Positions 5,030 through 7,483 of a DNA stretch of 7,483 nucleotides are shown piece after piece. The notes beneath the pieces are model-generated. The model did not search any database. It saw only the letters and a list, made by a program, of their open reading frames with translations, and was not told the DNA's origin. A program made the translations under genes and the position numbers. The DNA lies in NCBI GenBank assembly GCA_964392615.1, contig CAYMRB010000480.1, positions 1-7,483 of the forward strand. Reading direction: 5' to 3'. The DNA is from CAYMRB01 sp964392615. Lineage in GTDB: Bacteria; Planctomycetota; UBA8108. Positions within the stretch are counted from its first letter, which is position 1. Every line of letters starts with the position of its first letter.

Positions 5030-6507
5030 GACCGCTCGACTCCCGTTCCGCCTGGCAGCTGAGCGCCCCTTCGGTGCTCGGCGTAGTGCTGGGCGAGCTT
5101 CGTGATCGTCCCCGCGCCCATGAACAGGACGACGGAGCCGGGCGGCGCGACCTCGTCGAGACGCGCTACCGCCTGTGAGAACTCCGGCGTGTCGTGCGAT
5201 GGCGCCCCGAGTCGGTCGAGGGCCCGCACCAAGGCGCTCGAGCGAATCGCTCGCACGTCCGCCTCGCTGTCGCGCGAGCGATAGACCTTCGTCACGAGCA
5301 CCTCGTCGAGAACGCACAGAGCGTTGGCGAACCGATCGAGCATGCGCCGCAGACGCGAGTACTGATGCGGCTGGAAGACGCCGACGATCTTGCGATCCGG
5401 ATAGGCATCGCGCGCCGCGTGCACGAGAGCGCAGACCTCCGTCGGGTGGTGCGCATAGTCGTCGACGACGACGACGGGCTCGCGCAGCAGGATGTCGAAG
5501 CGGCGCCGCACGCCGGGAAACTCGCTGAGAGCCCGCGCGATCTGGTCGAGCGGCACACCCGCCCACGAGCACACCGCAGCGCACGCGAGGGCGTTCTTGA
5601 CGTTGTGCATGCCCGGCACGGGAAGCTCGACGCGCGCGGCGCGAGCACCCGGCCCGACGATCACGAAGCGAGTCGTCTCGCCGCGCGTGTCGATGTCTTC
5701 GGCCCACCAATCGCCGCCATGGGGCTCGAGGCTGAAGCGGCGCACACGGGCGCGGGTCGAGTCGGCAAGGAAGTCCGACTCCCTGTCGTCCGCGTTGAGC
5801 ACGAGCAGCCCGCCTCGGGGAAGTCGGCCGACGAACGTACCGAACGCTTTCTGGATCTCCTCGAACGACCCGAAGTAGTCGAGGTGCTCCTCCTCGATGT
5901 TCGTGACGATGGCTGCCTTCGGGGAGAGATTGAGGAAACTGCGATCGAACTCGCAGGCTTCTGCGACGAAGTGCCGGCCCTTGCCCGAACGCGAGTTCGC
6001 GCCGAGCGCGGCGTACTCGCCGCCGATGACGAACGATGGATCGAGACCGCACGCCAGGAGCACGTGCGAGATCATCGTCGTCGTCGTGGTCTTGCCGTGC
6101 GTGCCGGAGACGGCGATGCCGCGCTTCTCGCGCATCAGATAGCCGAGGCACTGGGCGTACTTGATGACGGGGATGGACTGGCCCTTCGCGGCGATGACCT
6201 CGGGATTGTCATCCTTGACCGCCGCGGAAATCAGGACGACGTCGGTCGCAGGATCGACGTTGCTGTCCGAGTGGCCGACGGCGTAGTCGACGCCCATCTG
6301 ACGGTACTGCTCGAGCTGCGGGCTCTCCGCCTGATCCGAGCCGGAAACGTGCACGCCGCGCGCGAGGAAGAGCGGCACGAGGCCGCGCACACCGCTGCCC
6401 CCCATCCCGACCATGTGGACGCGATGCGCCTGTGCGAGGACGCTGGCATCGTCGCAGCTTCCTCCCAGTGCGCCGCCCCGCTTCGACAGTGCCCGACTGG
6501 CGTTCAT
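5026..6507 (-). CDS. murC: UDP-N-acetylmuramate--L-alanine ligase (MurC)
   Basis: A 493-aa cytosolic ATP-dependent Mur ligase that adds L-Ala to UDP-MurNAc, starting the peptide stem. The N-terminal nucleotide-binding domain has HMVGMGGSGVRGL (31-43). The central ATPase domain has the P-loop GTHGKTTTT (135-143), EACEFDRSF (183-191), TNIEEEHLDYF (202-212) and the PGMHNVKNALA segment (298-308). The C-terminal domain has VVDDYAHHPTEV (347-358), FQPHQYSRL (378-386) and FMGAGTI (462-468). All expected catalytic motifs are present. The ATG at 6507 is chosen because GGAGGAGAGG lies six bases before it and similarity to MurC begins shortly after. The frame stays open further upstream, but that part is Arg/Gly-rich and unlike MurC. 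It is the first gene of the murC-murB-ftsQ run. A lineage-flavoured stretch (SFVIGGEY to NIEEEHLDYF) looks planctomycete-like. Confidence 0.97.
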   Translation of the reverse strand: MNASRALSKRGGALGGSCDDASVLAQAHRVHMVGMGGSGVRGLVPLFLARGVHVSGSDQAESPQLEQYRQMGVDYAVGHSDSNVDPATDVVLISAAVKDDNPEVIAAKGQSIPVIKYAQCLGYLMREKRGIAVSGTHGKTTTTTMISHVLLACGLDPSFVIGGEYAALGANSRSGKGRHFVAEACEFDRSFLNLSPKAAIVTNIEEEHLDYFGSFEEIQKAFGTFVGRLPRGGLLVLNADDRESDFLADSTRARVRRFSLEPHGGDWWAEDIDTRGETTRFVIVGPGARAARVELPVPGMHNVKNALACAAVCSWAGVPLDQIARALSEFPGVRRRFDILLREPVVVVDDYAHHPTEVCALVHAARDAYPDRKIVGVFQPHQYSRLRRMLDRFANALCVLDEVLVTKVYRSRDSEADVRAIRSSALVRALDRLGAPSHDTPEFSQAVARLDEVAPPGSVVLFMGAGTITKLAQHYAEHRRGAQLPGGTGVERS

Positions 6508-6513
6508 CTCCGA

Positions 6514-6523
6514 CCTCTCCTCC
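6514..6523 (-). promoter_or_regulatory. Ribosome binding site of murC
   Basis: GGAGGAGAGG on the minus strand, six bases before the ATG at 6507. It is a strong Shine-Dalgarno match and decides the start in a frame that stays open for about 100 further codons upstream. Confidence 0.75.
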
Positions 6524-6794
6524 CGGTCGTGGCCGCGAGCGCGTCGGAGCGCCCGAACCACCACCTCCGCCGACCGTCGATACGGCCGGAGGGCTCTCGA
6601 CCTGGCTCCGAGGGGATCGCGCCGGCCTCTCTTCGTCGGCCGACCGCGGTCCTCAACCCGCGTCGCTCGTCTCCCGGACCGGCCGCACGAATCCTCTTCT
6701 GGCCGGTCGCTCCCCGGATCCGGGACGCGTCCCCGCGCGCGGCGTAACCTGTCGAGAAACGCCGCGTAACAGGGTTTCAGGAGACCACTACAGC

Positions 6795-6832
6795 AAAACG
6801 GTTCAGGGCTCTCCAGCACTTTTCACCGTTTT
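6795..6832. promoter_or_regulatory. Perfect 8-bp inverted repeat, possible operator
   Basis: AAAACGGT (6795-6802) and ACCGTTTT (6825-6832) are perfect inverted copies separated by 22 bases, with half-site centres 30 bp (about three helical turns) apart. They lie in the AT-richer middle of the divergent intergenic region. This could be a paired binding site for a dimeric regulator acting on murC or the opposite gene. The spacing is long for a terminator and no U-tract follows. Function is inferred only. Confidence 0.4.
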
Positions 6833-6914
6833 CGGGTTTATCGGCCGGCGGTGCCGATATCTTGAGCCGATTCGTCGAAACGCCACCAACCGTGGACATG
6901 GCGCGAGACGGGCC

Positions 6915-6929
6915 CCGCACGGGGTGCGG
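6915..6929. other. Small GC-rich hairpin
   Basis: CCGCAC and GTGCGG form a perfect 6-bp inverted repeat around GGG. It overlaps another possible stem, CCCCG/CGGGG. It lacks a T-run on either side, so it is not a convincing intrinsic terminator. In DNA this rich in GC, short stems arise easily. Confidence 0.3.
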
Positions 6930-6965
6930 CGATGACCCGGCCTCTGCGGAGCTCGCGGTCACGAG

Positions 6966-6995
6966 TTGCAGGCCGCACCCGGCGCGCGATAGCAT
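6966..6995 (+). promoter_or_regulatory. Weak sigma70-like promoter candidate for the membrane-protein gene
   Basis: TTGCAG (6966-6971) and TAGCAT (6990-6995) are 18 bases apart and lie 54 bases before the ATG at 7050. The match to consensus is partial (3 of 6 and 4 of 6), so this is only a candidate. Confidence 0.25.
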
Positions 6996-7049
6996 CGCGA
7001 CGTCACGACACGTCGAGTGTCGATCCAGCCCCGCAGAGAGAGGCAGCCG

Positions 7050-7433
7050 ATGGCAGCGCGCGATACCGAAACGGTTCTGAAGCGGTACCGGCTCACGCTC
7101 CTGATCTACGGCTACACCACTCTCGCGCTCCTCGCATTCCGCTCGGTGCTGTTCGTGTCGGGCCCGGTCGACTTGCTGCTCGATCTCTCGGCCGCCGTTT
7201 TCTTCGGGCTCGCGTGTCTTGTCGACTCGCGGATCGTCTCAGCCCCGATTCCGCTATCGGCGCGTTGGTACCTGCTCGGGTGGACCTGCGTGGGCCCGGT
7301 GTACTGCCTCTGGAGCCGCGGCCCCCGAGGCCTCCTGTGGATTCTTCTCCATGGAGGCCTGGTGTTCTTCACCATGATCTTCGGGGCACTGCTAGGGGCC
7401 ATCGGCTGGATCGCCGCCACGGCGGTCGCCTAG
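7050..7433 (+). CDS. Small multi-pass membrane protein of unknown function
   Basis: A 127-aa protein that I do not recognise as a named family. After a short charged N-terminus (ARDTETVLKRYR) it has hydrophobic segments at about 15-36, 40-59, 71-89 and 94-124, suggesting four inner-membrane helices. Between helices two and three is VDSRIVSAPIPLSARWY; helix three ends VGPVYCLWSRGPRG, a loop pattern I associate with uncharacterised planctomycete membrane proteins. The ATG at 7050 is preferred over an in-frame GTG at 7017 because AGAGAGG precedes it by six bases and the upstream residues are not hydrophobic. The gene is divergent from murC. Its TAG stop (7431-7433) lies inside the first bases of dispersed repeat copy B, so the repeat supplies the end of the gene. 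No catalytic motif is visible. Confidence 0.75.
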   Translation: MAARDTETVLKRYRLTLLIYGYTTLALLAFRSVLFVSGPVDLLLDLSAAVFFGLACLVDSRIVSAPIPLSARWYLLGWTCVGPVYCLWSRGPRGLLWILLHGGLVFFTMIFGALLGAIGWIAATAVA

Positions 7434-7483
7434 GAGCCCGTCCAGGAAAGGCGTTCGACGCGGCTGAGAGCTCTCCAGGGCGC
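7430..7483 (+). repeat. Dispersed repeat, copy B (plus strand, runs off the window)
   Basis: It starts CTAGGAGCCCGTCC and continues GGAAAGGCGTTCGACGC to CTCTCCAGGGCGC at the window edge. It matches copy A (minus strand, 63 to 10) at 43 of 54 positions without gaps. Unlike copy A, its CTAG is not joined to the palindromic element, so it shows what an unoccupied site could look like. It contains GAGAGCTCTC, a perfect palindrome that is degraded in copy A. Confidence 0.7.

Larger units (their letters stand above)
6508..7049. other. Gene-free divergent control region between murC and the membrane-protein gene
   Basis: About 540 bases with no convincing gene. The murC-proximal 270 bases are extremely GC-rich; translations there are Arg/Gly/Pro-rich and match nothing recognised. 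The middle (about 6770-6860) is less GC-rich and holds the dyad at 6795-6832, so the murC operon promoter may lie there, giving a leader of about 300 nt. The part nearer 7049 has a small hairpin (6915-6929) and a weak promoter candidate. No tRNA, riboswitch or CRISPR pattern was seen. Confidence 0.6.

Noticed and set aside
4127..6151. A 674-codon frame including murB
   Set aside because: Only the last 300 codons resemble MurB. The first part is the shadow of murC in another frame.
5194..6747. A 517-codon plus-strand open frame opposite murC, longer than murC itself
   Set aside because: The translation has no recognisable domain and is low-complexity in Arg, Ala and Asp. The minus strand carries every MurC motif. 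Long antisense frames are expected in high-GC DNA.
6508..6819. A 104-residue N-terminal extension of MurC
   Set aside because: The extension is Arg/Gly-rich and unlike MurC, while a strong Shine-Dalgarno sequence precedes the ATG at 6507.
1..7483. CRISPR array, tRNA or rRNA genes
   Set aside because: No regularly spaced direct repeats, cloverleaf or rRNA-like segments were seen on either strand.

Overview
The window looks like high-GC bacterial chromosome. The style of MurC (the stretch around SFVIGGEY, EACEFDRSFLNL and NIEEEHLDYF), a murC-murB-ftsQ group not followed by ftsA/ftsZ, and a small four-helix membrane protein suggest Planctomycetota or a relative. That is a recognition-based guess and was not computed.

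The core is a minus-strand run read from right to left: murC (5026-6507), murB (4127-5029), an ftsQ-like gene (3198-4130) and a SAM hydroxide adenosyltransferase gene, formerly DUF62 (2305-3138). The first three overlap by ATGA and should be translationally coupled. MurC and MurB are consecutive-stage enzymes of cytoplasmic peptidoglycan precursor synthesis, and FtsQ is a bitopic divisome protein. The fourth gene hydrolyses SAM and follows after a 59-base gap.

Downstream of this run lies a nested mobile structure. A 168-bp, almost fully palindromic MITE-like element (60-65 plus 2095-2256) is split six bases from one end by a complete 2029-nt group II intron (66-2094, minus strand). The intron has a GTGCGCC 5' end, EBS1 and EBS2 loops that pair with the MITE sequence at the insertion point, a 452-aa reverse transcriptase/maturase without an HNH domain, domain V, and domain VI with a candidate branch-point A. 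Domain V has an unusual G-A opposition at the catalytic triad.

Upstream of murC is a gene-free stretch of about 540 bases (6508-7049) with a symmetric 8-bp dyad. It separates murC from a divergent plus-strand gene for a 127-aa membrane protein (7050-7433). A dispersed repeat of about 54 bp (about 80% identity) occurs in inverted orientation at the two window ends. One copy abuts the MITE/intron junction. The other begins at the stop codon of the membrane-protein gene.
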